Part shown: positions 31,985 through 41,200 of the stretch, in pieces
Layout: each line of letters begins with the position of its first letter
How positions within the stretch are numbered: the first letter of the stretch is position 1
Source: a virus
IMG/VR virus record: IMGVR_UViG_3300006752_000041
Coordinates: 1 to 50,877 of that record
DNA length: 50,877 nucleotides
Direction: 5' to 3' (one strand)
Made by a program: the position numbers and the translations under genes
The notes under the pieces: model-generated
Databases searched by the model: none
Told to the model about the DNA's origin: nothing
The model's input: the letters and a program-made list of their open reading frames with translations, nothing else

Positions 31985-34900
31985 TTATTGAACAGAGTCG
32001 TCATGGCCTTTCATTAATTGTTGCATAGTGTATATTGTACCACTTATTGCAACTTGTTCTGTTGTCTCTACACCAAACTCATCTGTCGATGTATATGTTC
32101 CATCAATTGAAACATCAATTGGTATGTCAATAGCGCCGTCTGATGCATGTTCTATAACGTTATCAACTGTACCAACTCTTACTTGTCCTGCCTGTATTGC
32201 GTTTGTCTCTAAGTTCTCACCACCAACACTTAGTCTGTCTGCTAAGAATGAAGCAATAGCTCTTTGTGTTGGAATAACCTGATTGGAGTCTGCCGCAAAA
32301 GTTGGGTCTGTACTAAATTCATTAACAACTGTACCTGAACCACCTAATCTAACACCACCAAGTGCTAGTTCTGACAGACCGTCTAAGTCAAAGAATTCAG
32401 CACTAATAGTAACAATACCTGTTGCCTGTTGTACACTGAATAATTCACCTGTTCTAAAGTTACCATCTTGGTCAGTACTTACATAAAATACTCTTCCGCC
32501 TGTTTGCTCTAATACTTCATTTTCTGGTGCCGCTGTGTAGTACGCTCCGCCTGCATATATGTCAGGATAGTTTGTGTTTACAAAGTTACCTGTACCAATG
32601 TCTAGGAAGTCGTGTCCACTAATTCTACACTGACTATAACGTTCACGTAGTGTTACAACTGTACCGTGTGCTAAATTATATTCGTTTCTTAATCTTGGAG
32701 AAACTTTAAAAGCAACTAGTCTTGTTCCTGCGCCACTACCGTCATCACCTAAATCTGTAATTTCAATACCTGAGAATAATTTTAAATCATTTGGGTCATC
32801 TGTAGCTTCTTCTAATAAGCCTTCAAATTTAATTTGCACACCTGGTCCAGGAATTGTTGCAACTCCTGCTAGTGTCATAAATGCCGCTTCTGGTACAATA
32901 TCTGCATAACCATCACCTGCAATAGTTACGTTTGTACTTGTTATACGATAACCGCCACCTCTATTAATAAAGTCTGGTTGTGATAACACTCCTGTACCAA
33001 TTCTATTTTCAAATTCAACTTCTGATACAAATTGCGTATCTGTAACAGTTAATGTTAAAGGATTTGCATCATTATAACCACTGCCTGGATCCCATATCAA
33101 TAAGTCTTGGAATTTACCTTGGTTAACACTTGCTCTAACAAGAGCTTTACATCCTGTTGTTACATGTTGTAAGCCACCGTCTGCATCTTGTGCAATTACC
33201 ATGAACTTTGGAGTTCCGTCTAATGGTGCTTCAGCAATCGCCGCCCACTTATAACTTAAATTTAATGATTGTGGTGTCCATGTAATACCGTCTTCTGATA
33301 CTAATGCATTTTCATAACCTTCTAGTGTAAAGCCAGATCCAACTGTAGTTGCCCAACCAACTGCCATAAACACACCTTGCGAATATATGCCGTTTTTAAC
33401 AACAAAGGCTCCACTTTCGTTACAACTACCACCTGCTGTCCAAGTTACACCCTTGTCTAATGAATATGCTGTTGTTCCATCAGTTGCTATAGCAACAAAT
33501 CTATTTTTACCAAATAATACATTAGTCCAAGTTTTACTTCCTGCTGGTAATACTGCGTTTCTCAGTGTCCATGTAATACCATCTGGTGATGTAGCAACGT
33601 CTTGTGTTGCTCCACTTGTTACTGCAACAAATGTTCCTTGACCGTATTGTACTGCCGCCCAGTCATCTGTTTGTGGTAATACTGATTGTGAAAATGTTAG
33701 TCCATCTGTACTATAAAGTGCATCTGCTGTTCCTGAAGCAACTAATACAAACGTACCGCTACCAAAAGCCGCATCAGTCCAATTTCTAGTTATTGGCAAT
33801 GCTCTAGTAGTCCAACTTGTTGCTGTTTCTGAATAACTGTAAGTATTCATTCCTGTAGCAAATGCTAAGAATTTATTTTCTTCTGCTAATATTTTTATGT
33901 ATTCATCAGTTCCAGCGTCAAAACTTAAATTAACTTGTACCCAAGTGTTGCCATCTGCACTGTATGCCGCCTGTGATTTATCATCAATAGCAACAAATAA
34001 TCCGCCTACTGGTTCACCTGAATATGTAAATGTTGCAACACTATTTGAACTATCGTCTGTAACTGATGCTACTCTAATTGAAATATCATTAGCAGGACTT
34101 GCGCCTCCTAAGTCTGTACCACTTAGTGTAATTGTATCGTTAACTGCATAACCAGCACCGCCAGTTACTAGTGTTAGTGTATAAATGTTACCTGAACGTT
34201 GTACACGCCAATTACTTGCAATTGGATCTAATCCAAAAGTTTCGCCTGTTCCTACTTGACCATCTAAACTTGGATATAACTGACTTGTTCCGCCAAAGTC
34301 TGCACTAACGTAATCTAAACGTTCAATAGTTTTATTTTCTGATAGCCAACCTGGATCACTTGCAACTACTCTTGGTTCTATTCTATAATATGTAGTTGCG
34401 TCAAATGATGCTACTAAAGGAGTTCCTGGAATAATATGATCCCAACCTAATGTACCATCTGAATCTTTTGTCAAAGTAGCTTCTCTAGTTGCACTATTAT
34501 ATGCAGTAATATATGCATACTGTCCTGCACCTAGTCCTGATAAAACTACAACTCTCATGCCTTCAATTTCATTATAAAACTGTGTTGCATCTGTAGTTGA
34601 TAATTTTAGTGTACTTGCGGCATTTGGTGTTTCCTGTGCGTAACCCTGTCTTACTAGATAATTACTACCGCCTTCGCTTCCTGATCCTTGAGTATTAACT
34701 AGTCTTGCTTGGAATAAAGCACCGGCTCTATAATCTCTAAATTCTGTACTAACACTTGATCCAGCACCTGTTACTGTTGAAGTTGCACTAGTATATTTCT
34801 CACCAGTGTGACTAAATTCAAATGCTAAGATTCTATCATCTGATAAACCTGCAAATACTTTATCAACTTGTGCTTCGTTATTTCTATTCATTAATGTAGT

Positions 34901-37480
34901 TGATTGTGGAACTTCTGTTGTGTCTCCACCTGATGCAATACTACCAAATCTACCATATGAGTTGTTACCATTTGTTGCACGTATAATGCCGCCATTTTCT
35001 GACAAGTAACCAACTGAACAATAATATGTAAACACTGACACAAGTTCTGCTCTAGCATTATTAGTAATCCATGCTCCAACACCGTCGCTTAATACTTGTG
35101 TAAAGTCGTTTGCAACCATTGACTTGTTGCCGCCATTATGTAAGTTTCCGTCAACTTTCATACCTGCACAAGCAAAGCCAAAGTTTGTTACACCTTGCAT
35201 GTATGGTGATCTATTTTTAATCCAAACACGTTCGTCTGCTGGTCCCCAACCTGGATCTAATGATACAAGTGCGCCACCTGTTGGACGTTGATATAAGTCA
35301 AACACGCCTGGAGGATTTAGTGTTCCAGTAAGACCTTCAGTTGTACAGTTTCTTAGTCCTGTAGTATCTCTCATATAAAACAAGTCATCAAACTGTCCGC
35401 CTAATGCACTATTTGTATAACGTCTTGCCGCATATAATGTTCTATGATTGCCTTCGTATAATAAGTCTTGTGCAACACCTCTAATCATTGCTCTTACATC
35501 TGCTAAAACATATTTCTTAGTAAATGTAACGCTTGGAAAGTTTAGTGTTAGTCTTGCATACACTTCGTTACCAATAAATTCTCTGTTAGCCATCAACTGT
35601 TCTGATGCCGCTTTAAATGCTGAGTTAGTTGTTAAATCGTTTGCTACAGTTGTTTGAGCAGGATCAACATCTCCTGATTCTGTAGGTAAACGGAATTCAA
35701 TAAACTGTTCATATTCAGCAATTAATTCTAAAATTCTTTGTGCTGTAGGTTGATCTGATACTGGTCCTACTAATACTTGTGGTTCACTATTTCCGCTTGT
35801 AGGTGTTAAGAATTGATTTTGTATAAGATCTAAAATAAATCCACTAATATAAGTATCTGTTTCTTTTACATATTGATAGTTGTCTTCGTATTCTGGAATT
35901 GCAGGAGTTGCAATTATGTTTGTTGCACGTAATTCATCTCCCATAACAACACAACCTGCTGGAACTGCTATTGGTCCAACTTCTTCATATCTGCCTGCCG
36001 CAATAAATATTTTTGCAGGAGTTAGTGCTGGAAATGTATCTTCGATATATTCACAAGCATGTCTAATAGTTGCAAAAGGTTGTTTCCAGTCTTTGCCGTA
36101 ACCAGGTAAGTCAAATCCTTTTGGTGCAACATACACTGCTTCTGCATCATTAGCAAAGTCTCTCCAAAATGCTTCATAATCGTCAGCAACTGATAGAGCT
36201 TGTTGTTCTTGTCCAATTGGTAGTCCAATATCGCCTTGTGAACTGCCGTCATCTAATGTGTTGTATGTAAGTAAGTCACCTTTGGTATCCATACCTGCTG
36301 GACGACCTGCTTGAATAAGTAGATCCCAATAACTATATCCGCTACCGTTTTCTGGATTGTCTCTTTGTGTAGCATCATGTTCAAATGTACAAACATACGC
36401 ACTACCTTTATAGTAAACAACTTCACCAACTGCGTAGTTAGTGTTTTCCTTCCATACTTCTGACCACTTGTTACCTTCAGCAACTTTTTCCCAAATACTA
36501 TTATCTAAATAATCTACAGTACTATCTGTACCATCAACAACGTTAACATCAGTTAATGCTCTGTACAAATAACCACCACGTAAAACTAGTTCACCTGTTT
36601 TATATGCTGTGCCTGAAACAAACTCACCTGCAAAACTTGAGTTTTTAGCAAGTACAATCCATGCTACTGTACTATCTTCTTGACTTCTACTAGGATCAAC
36701 ATCAATACTATTTGCTATTGCAAAGTAAATAAATCCACCGTAACGTACAACGTCACCTTCTTGGTAAAATTCAGTATCTTGCCAAACAGCTAAGTTTGCT
36801 TGTGTACCTGGAAATTCAATTTGAAATTTAGTTTGATCAAATGCTAAACCTGCACTTGTATGACTAGTTGTACAACGGAATATGTTAGCACCGTAGCGTA
36901 TTAAGTCATTTTTTCTGTAGTCAACGCCAGCAGTCCATGTGCTTTTGTATTCAATACCGTTACCAAATTCTAACCAGTCATTAATATTATTTTCTAGTAA
37001 TGAACTTGATGTATGTGGTATATGACAAATATAAACTATACCGTTATATTTTACAATGCCGCCAGGTGCATATGTTGTTGCTGTTGTCCAATCTTTTAAA
37101 AATTCTTGTGCGTATGCAAACAGATCCCAAAAAGGATATTCTGAAGCAAAGTTTCCGCTGTTGTGTGAATCATTACATTTATATAAAGAGCCGTTATAAA
37201 GTACTATGTCACCTAAGTTATATGCAACGCCTTGTGTCCAAGTGCCAGCAAAAGATTTACCACTTGTCATCACCGTCCATTGTGGATATGGTTGTGGTGG
37301 ACTTGATCCTGGTAATGTTGCTTCTAAGTCTGTAAGGAACGTTCCGCTTGAAGTATGTGTAACAATACACACATAACTTTTACCGCCGACTCTTACAATG
37401 TCGTCTCTTCGATAGTCAGTAGTTGGGGTCCAATCACCTTTCCAAACATACTTAAATCTATCTAACTTAAACTCTGCCAT
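31985..37480 (-). CDS. Giant multidomain virion protein (1831 aa), paralogue of the 3098-aa protein
   Basis: Begins MAEFKLDRFKYVWKGDWTPT, nearly the start of its neighbour. Domains: residues ~1-400, seven CBM5/12-like modules (GTWTQGVAYNLGDIVLYNG; VWQDTEFYQEGDVVRYGGF; others), without the cupredoxin insertion; ~445-530, pectate-lyase-like start (AVYVAPKGFDLPGYG, QPFATIRHACEYIED, VPAGCVVMGDELRATN); ~650-760, one helical module (YVLADVRAMIRGVAQDLLYE); ~760-900, the shared beta-helix core (RSPYMQGVTNFGFACAG; AELVSVFTYYCSVGYLSENG); ~1175-1400, six Asp-box-like repeats (YSADGNTW, YSTDGLTF, TSPDGITW and others); C-terminus HDFLDIGTGNF, TDQDGNFRTGELFSVQQATG, PTQRAIASFL. AAGGAG lies 8 bases before the ATG and the gene follows the 125-aa gene by 11 bases. 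It probably forms a second fibre type or a hetero-assembly with the larger copy. Confidence 0.8.
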   Translation of the reverse strand: MAEFKLDRFKYVWKGDWTPTTDYRRDDIVRVGGKSYVCIVTHTSSGTFLTDLEATLPGSSPPQPYPQWTVMTSGKSFAGTWTQGVAYNLGDIVLYNGSLYKCNDSHNSGNFASEYPFWDLFAYAQEFLKDWTTATTYAPGGIVKYNGIVYICHIPHTSSSLLENNINDWLEFGNGIEYKSTWTAGVDYRKNDLIRYGANIFRCTTSHTSAGLAFDQTKFQIEFPGTQANLAVWQDTEFYQEGDVVRYGGFIYFAIANSIDVDPSRSQEDSTVAWIVLAKNSSFAGEFVSGTAYKTGELVLRGGYLYRALTDVNVVDGTDSTVDYLDNSIWEKVAEGNKWSEVWKENTNYAVGEVVYYKGSAYVCTFEHDATQRDNPENGSGYSYWDLLIQAGRPAGMDTKGDLLTYNTLDDGSSQGDIGLPIGQEQQALSVADDYEAFWRDFANDAEAVYVAPKGFDLPGYGKDWKQPFATIRHACEYIEDTFPALTPAKIFIAAGRYEEVGPIAVPAGCVVMGDELRATNIIATPAIPEYEDNYQYVKETDTYISGFILDLIQNQFLTPTSGNSEPQVLVGPVSDQPTAQRILELIAEYEQFIEFRLPTESGDVDPAQTTVANDLTTNSAFKAASEQLMANREFIGNEVYARLTLNFPSVTFTKKYVLADVRAMIRGVAQDLLYEGNHRTLYAARRYTNSALGGQFDDLFYMRDTTGLRNCTTEGLTGTLNPPGVFDLYQRPTGGALVSLDPGWGPADERVWIKNRSPYMQGVTNFGFACAGMKVDGNLHNGGNKSMVANDFTQVLSDGVGAWITNNARAELVSVFTYYCSVGYLSENGGIIRATNGNNSYGRFGSIASGGDTTEVPQSTTLMNRNNEAQVDKVFAGLSDDRILAFEFSHTGEKYTSATSTVTGAGSSVSTEFRDYRAGALFQARLVNTQGSGSEGGSNYLVRQGYAQETPNAASTLKLSTTDATQFYNEIEGMRVVVLSGLGAGQYAYITAYNSATREATLTKDSDGTLGWDHIIPGTPLVASFDATTYYRIEPRVVASDPGWLSENKTIERLDYVSADFGGTSQLYPSLDGQVGTGETFGLDPIASNWRVQRSGNIYTLTLVTGGAGYAVNDTITLSGTDLGGASPANDISIRVASVTDDSSNSVATFTYSGEPVGGLFVAIDDKSQAAYSADGNTWVQVNLSFDAGTDEYIKILAEENKFLAFATGMNTYSYSETATSWTTRALPITRNWTDAAFGSGTFVLVASGTADALYSTDGLTFSQSVLPQTDDWAAVQYGQGTFVAVTSGATQDVATSPDGITWTLRNAVLPAGSKTWTNVLFGKNRFVAIATDGTTAYSLDKGVTWTAGGSCNESGAFVVKNGIYSQGVFMAVGWATTVGSGFTLEGYENALVSEDGITWTPQSLNLSYKWAAIAEAPLDGTPKFMVIAQDADGGLQHVTTGCKALVRASVNQGKFQDLLIWDPGSGYNDANPLTLTVTDTQFVSEVEFENRIGTGVLSQPDFINRGGGYRITSTNVTIAGDGYADIVPEAAFMTLAGVATIPGPGVQIKFEGLLEEATDDPNDLKLFSGIEITDLGDDGSGAGTRLVAFKVSPRLRNEYNLAHGTVVTLRERYSQCRISGHDFLDIGTGNFVNTNYPDIYAGGAYYTAAPENEVLEQTGGRVFYVSTDQDGNFRTGELFSVQQATGIVTISAEFFDLDGLSELALGGVRLGGSGTVVNEFSTDPTFAADSNQVIPTQRAIASFLADRLSVGGENLETNAIQAGQVRVGTVDNVIEHASDGAIDIPIDVSIDGTYTSTDEFGVETTEQVAISGTIYTMQQLMKGHDDSVQ

Positions 37481-37491
37481 TTAGTTGCTCC

Positions 37492-37869
37492 TTAATACCC
37501 TGGTCCTGAAATATTCTCAGGGTAGTCATATCCTTCTGATATTCTCATTATAAATTGTCCGTCTGTGGGATCAATATAATAGACTAATGAACGTCCGTCC
37601 CATCTAATCTGTGGATATCGCAAGTTTGCATAAACAATATTATGCTCTGCGTCTACTCCATCTAAATAATCAATACCTTCTTCAAAGTCTAAAAAGTTAT
37701 TTGCTGATACACCAATGTCGTTAATTACTGCAACATTTTCTTGTCCTTGAAGCTGGTCAATACGAATTAAAAATAATTCACCATCTTCATTCCTACGCAT
37801 ACCGTAAAAATATCTTTTAATAAACCCGTCTAAAACGTCTTGTGGGTTATTACCTACATAATATGTCAT
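37492..37869 (-). CDS. Small structural/assembly protein, hypothetical
   Basis: 125 aa, starting MTYYVGNNPQDVLDGFIKRY and containing FYGMRRNEDGELFLIRIDQL, IDYLDGVDAEHNIVYANLRY, PQIRWDGRSLVYYIDPTDGQ and a FIMRISEGYDYPENISGPGY end. It is mixed alpha/beta with several aromatic strands. The ATG overlaps the preceding stop (TAATG) and the stop lies 11 bases before the next giant gene, so it is translated between two virion genes. No family was recognised; it may connect fibre subunits. Confidence 0.65.
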   Translation of the reverse strand: MTYYVGNNPQDVLDGFIKRYFYGMRRNEDGELFLIRIDQLQGQENVAVINDIGVSANNFLDFEEGIDYLDGVDAEHNIVYANLRYPQIRWDGRSLVYYIDPTDGQFIMRISEGYDYPENISGPGY

Positions 37870-38198
37870 TACACAATCTCCACAAAGCTCAATACTACGT
37901 CAACACTGTCTGCGACACTAGCTCGAACTTGTAATTTGTTATTAGCCGCTAATATAAGTTTTTCACCTTGGTTAACAACTCTTAGTGCTGTATTAGCTGG
38001 CAACACTGTATCCTTTAAATAGAAACCTGCAACACTTGTATCATCAAATATAATAACATCAACATAAACAAATGATGTTGTTAAATTTGTAATACTTAAA
38101 CCAATAACGGTTGCTCGTGTACTTGCATCAGTTTCATATATGTCAACCGGTAACGTACCTATTTCTTTTACTACTTTATTCTTAAATAATGTTGCCAT
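37869..38198 (-). CDS. Small beta-sandwich structural protein
   Basis: 109 aa. MATLFKNKVVKEIGTLPVDI, IGLSITNLTTSFVYVDVIIF, LKDTVLPANTALRVVNQGEK and KLQVRASVADSVDVVLSFVE give the same strand order as the small genes at 22242-22568 and 49554-49922. It has AGGAT-type initiation 6 bases after the stop of the 1838-aa gene and is coupled to the next gene by TAATG. It probably decorates or caps the adjacent giant fibre. The function is inferred from shape and context only. Confidence 0.6.
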   Translation of the reverse strand: MATLFKNKVVKEIGTLPVDIYETDASTRATVIGLSITNLTTSFVYVDVIIFDDTSVAGFYLKDTVLPANTALRVVNQGEKLILAANNKLQVRASVADSVDVVLSFVEIV

Positions 38199-38204
38199 TT
38201 TTTC

Positions 38205-41200
38205 TTATCCTAAACTCAATACAATTTCGAGTGCTATGTCTTCTGCTTCAGCTCTTGTTACACCTGACTGCGCACCTGCTACAGATACCCAGTTTGATCC
38301 ATCCCATATTTCAACACGACCGTCAGCTGAGTTATAACGCATCATACCTTGTTCGGTATATGCTACAGGTGGTCTCTCAGCTGCCGTTCCGCCTGGTAAA
38401 ACCATACCATAAGTTGTACCAAACTTAAAATAGCCATTATCAGTATTTGATAACAGCGTTACAGCATTTGACGAAGTGTTAGTAATAGTATTATCACTAA
38501 AAGCAATATTATCTATCTTAACGCTACCTGTGCCATTTGCACCCAGAATCATATCTGTGTTAGTTGTAGTAGTACTTATCACATTACCGTCAATAGTGAT
38601 GTCATCAACGGTTACTTTTGGTGCTGACATTCTAATATTTGTTATATCAACTATAGTGTTACCTGCTACATCAAACCTAATAGTGTTGTCATTTGCACCT
38701 GTTGTTTGTTCAGCAGTTACTTTAGTATCACCGTCTAAATCTTCTACACCGTGTAATACAATCCAGTTAGTTCCGTCATATCCTTCAAAGCGTGATAATT
38801 GACTGTTAAATCTAATCTGTCCTGCTACGCCTGTTGGACGTTGTGCTGTTGTACCGCTTGGTAGTTTTACAGATCCTGTTGCATCTATAATAACTTGTTC
38901 TGTACTTGGTGCTAAAGTAAGATCGCCTGTAGTTGATATTGTGCTATCGTTAATACTAAGCGTATCAATTACAATACTTCCTGTACCACTTGCTCGTAAT
39001 TCTAAGTCTGAATTACTTGTAGTTGTTGTAATAAAGTTATCGTCTACACGTATATCACCTGTATAAAATGTGTTTGCTTGTATTTGTCCTGTACTAACAA
39101 TATCGCCAACTGTTAGTGTTCCATCAACTGTTAAGTTACCAATAACTTCAACATCATTAGTTGGAATAATAACTTTGCCTGTGCCATTAGCACGTAACTC
39201 TAAATCACTGTTTGTATGTGTTGTTTCAACTACATTGCCTGCAATTTGTATATTTTCAAATTGTACTGCTCCAGCAATAGTAATATCGCCGTCAACATCT
39301 AATGCACCTGTTAAGTTTAAATCACCAGTTTGGTTAGTAGTACCTGTATGTGTTACTGTACCTGTAATATTTGTATTTTTTAATGTTGCTAATCCGTCAA
39401 CTGTTAAGTTTTGTGAAAGTAAAACATCATTGCTAGGAACTACAACTTCACCTGTACCACTTGCTCGTAATTCTAAGTCTGAATTACTTGCTGTTGTAGT
39501 AATGAAATTATCATCAATTAATATGTCGCCTGTACTAAATTGATTTGCTGTAATAGTACCTGCACTATTAATATCACCTACTGTAATAGTTCCGTCTACA
39601 ATTAAATCATTTGTTATGTGTACATCATTCTGTGGAACAATTACTTCGCCTGTTCCTGCCGCACGTAATTCTAAATCACTGTTTGATTCTGTAGTAGTTA
39701 CAACGTTGTTTGTAATGTTTACATTTTCAAACTGTGCTACACTTGATACAGTAACAGTGCCAGTAATATCAAAGTTACCTGCTAGATCAGTATTACCTGT
39801 TTGTGTAGTATTACCTACATGAGTTATTGCACCTGTAACATTTGTTGCTTGTAAATCTGTGTCGCCGCTTACTGTAAGATTGTTATCAATCTGTACATTG
39901 TTATTTGGTATTAATACTTTACCTGTGCCATTAGCACGTAATTCTAAATCTGTATTAGAAACATTAGTAGTAATAAAGTTACTATCAATTTGTACACTAT
40001 CAATATCTGCTTGACCAGTTACAGTATAATTTCCTGTTTGGTTAGTATCGCCTAAGTGCGTAAGTGTACCTGTAATATTTGTTGCTTGTAAATCTGTATC
40101 ACCGTCAACATCTAAATTTAATGTAATTGCAACATTGTTAGTTGGTATACTAATAATACCACTACCATTTGCACGTAGTTCTAAGTTTGAACTCGAAGCA
40201 GTTGTTTCAATTGTATTACCGTCAATTTTAATATCGCCGTTTGTAAACTCTCCATTAGTAAGGGTAAAGTTACCTGTTTGTACAGTATTACCAAAATGTG
40301 TAAGAACACCACCTAAGTTTACATTTTGTAAGTCAGTAGTACCCAAAACTTGAAGTGCTTGGCCAAGCACAACATTACTAGTAGGAACAGTTACATCTCC
40401 AGTTCCGTTAGCACGTAATTCTAAATCTGCATTTGAAGCCGTTGCTTCTACAGTTGTTCCGCTAATTTGTACATCGCCAATGTTTGCTGTTGCACTTGTT
40501 ATATTTGCACTAGCAGTTAAGTTACTTGCACTAATATCGCCTGCAACTGTTAAATCATTTGTTATGTTAACATTATTATCTGGAACAATAATATTACCTG
40601 TTCCGCTTGTGCGAAATTCTAAATCTGTATTTCCTGTAGTTGTAGTAATAAAGTTATCATCAATTAATATTTCTTCAAACTGTGCCGCGGCACCTACATC
40701 TAAGTTTTGTGTTACAGTAACATTACCTGTAACATTAGTAGTACCAGTTTGGTTAGTAGTACCTACATGCGTTACTGTACCTGTAATATTTGTATTAGCA
40801 AGTGTTGCAAGTCCTGCAACTGTAAGAGCATTATCAATTTGTACATTATTGTTTGGTATATAGATGTTGCCAGTGCCGTTTGCTCTTATTTCTAAATCTG
40901 CATTTGACTCTGTAGTTTCAATAAAGTTATCACGTATTTTTATACTATCAATATTAACTTGATTGACCCAAATGTTACTCCATTGTTTAGTTGCTTCACC
41001 TAAGCTATATACACCATTAAGTTTAGGAATAATATCACTATCAATTCCTGCAACAATTTCTATTGTATCTGTTGCTTCGTCACCAATTGTAATATTACCG
41101 CCAATTGTAACATTACCTGTTACATCAAGGTTACCTGTAATATCTACATTATCATTTAATTTAATTGTACCACTAGCGGCATTAAAGTTTGCATCTTGTG

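Noticed and set aside
38540-40900. Regular short DNA repeats that could suggest a CRISPR array or minisatellite
   Set aside because: They are in frame, code for diverged fibre repeats, and have no constant repeat-spacer structure.
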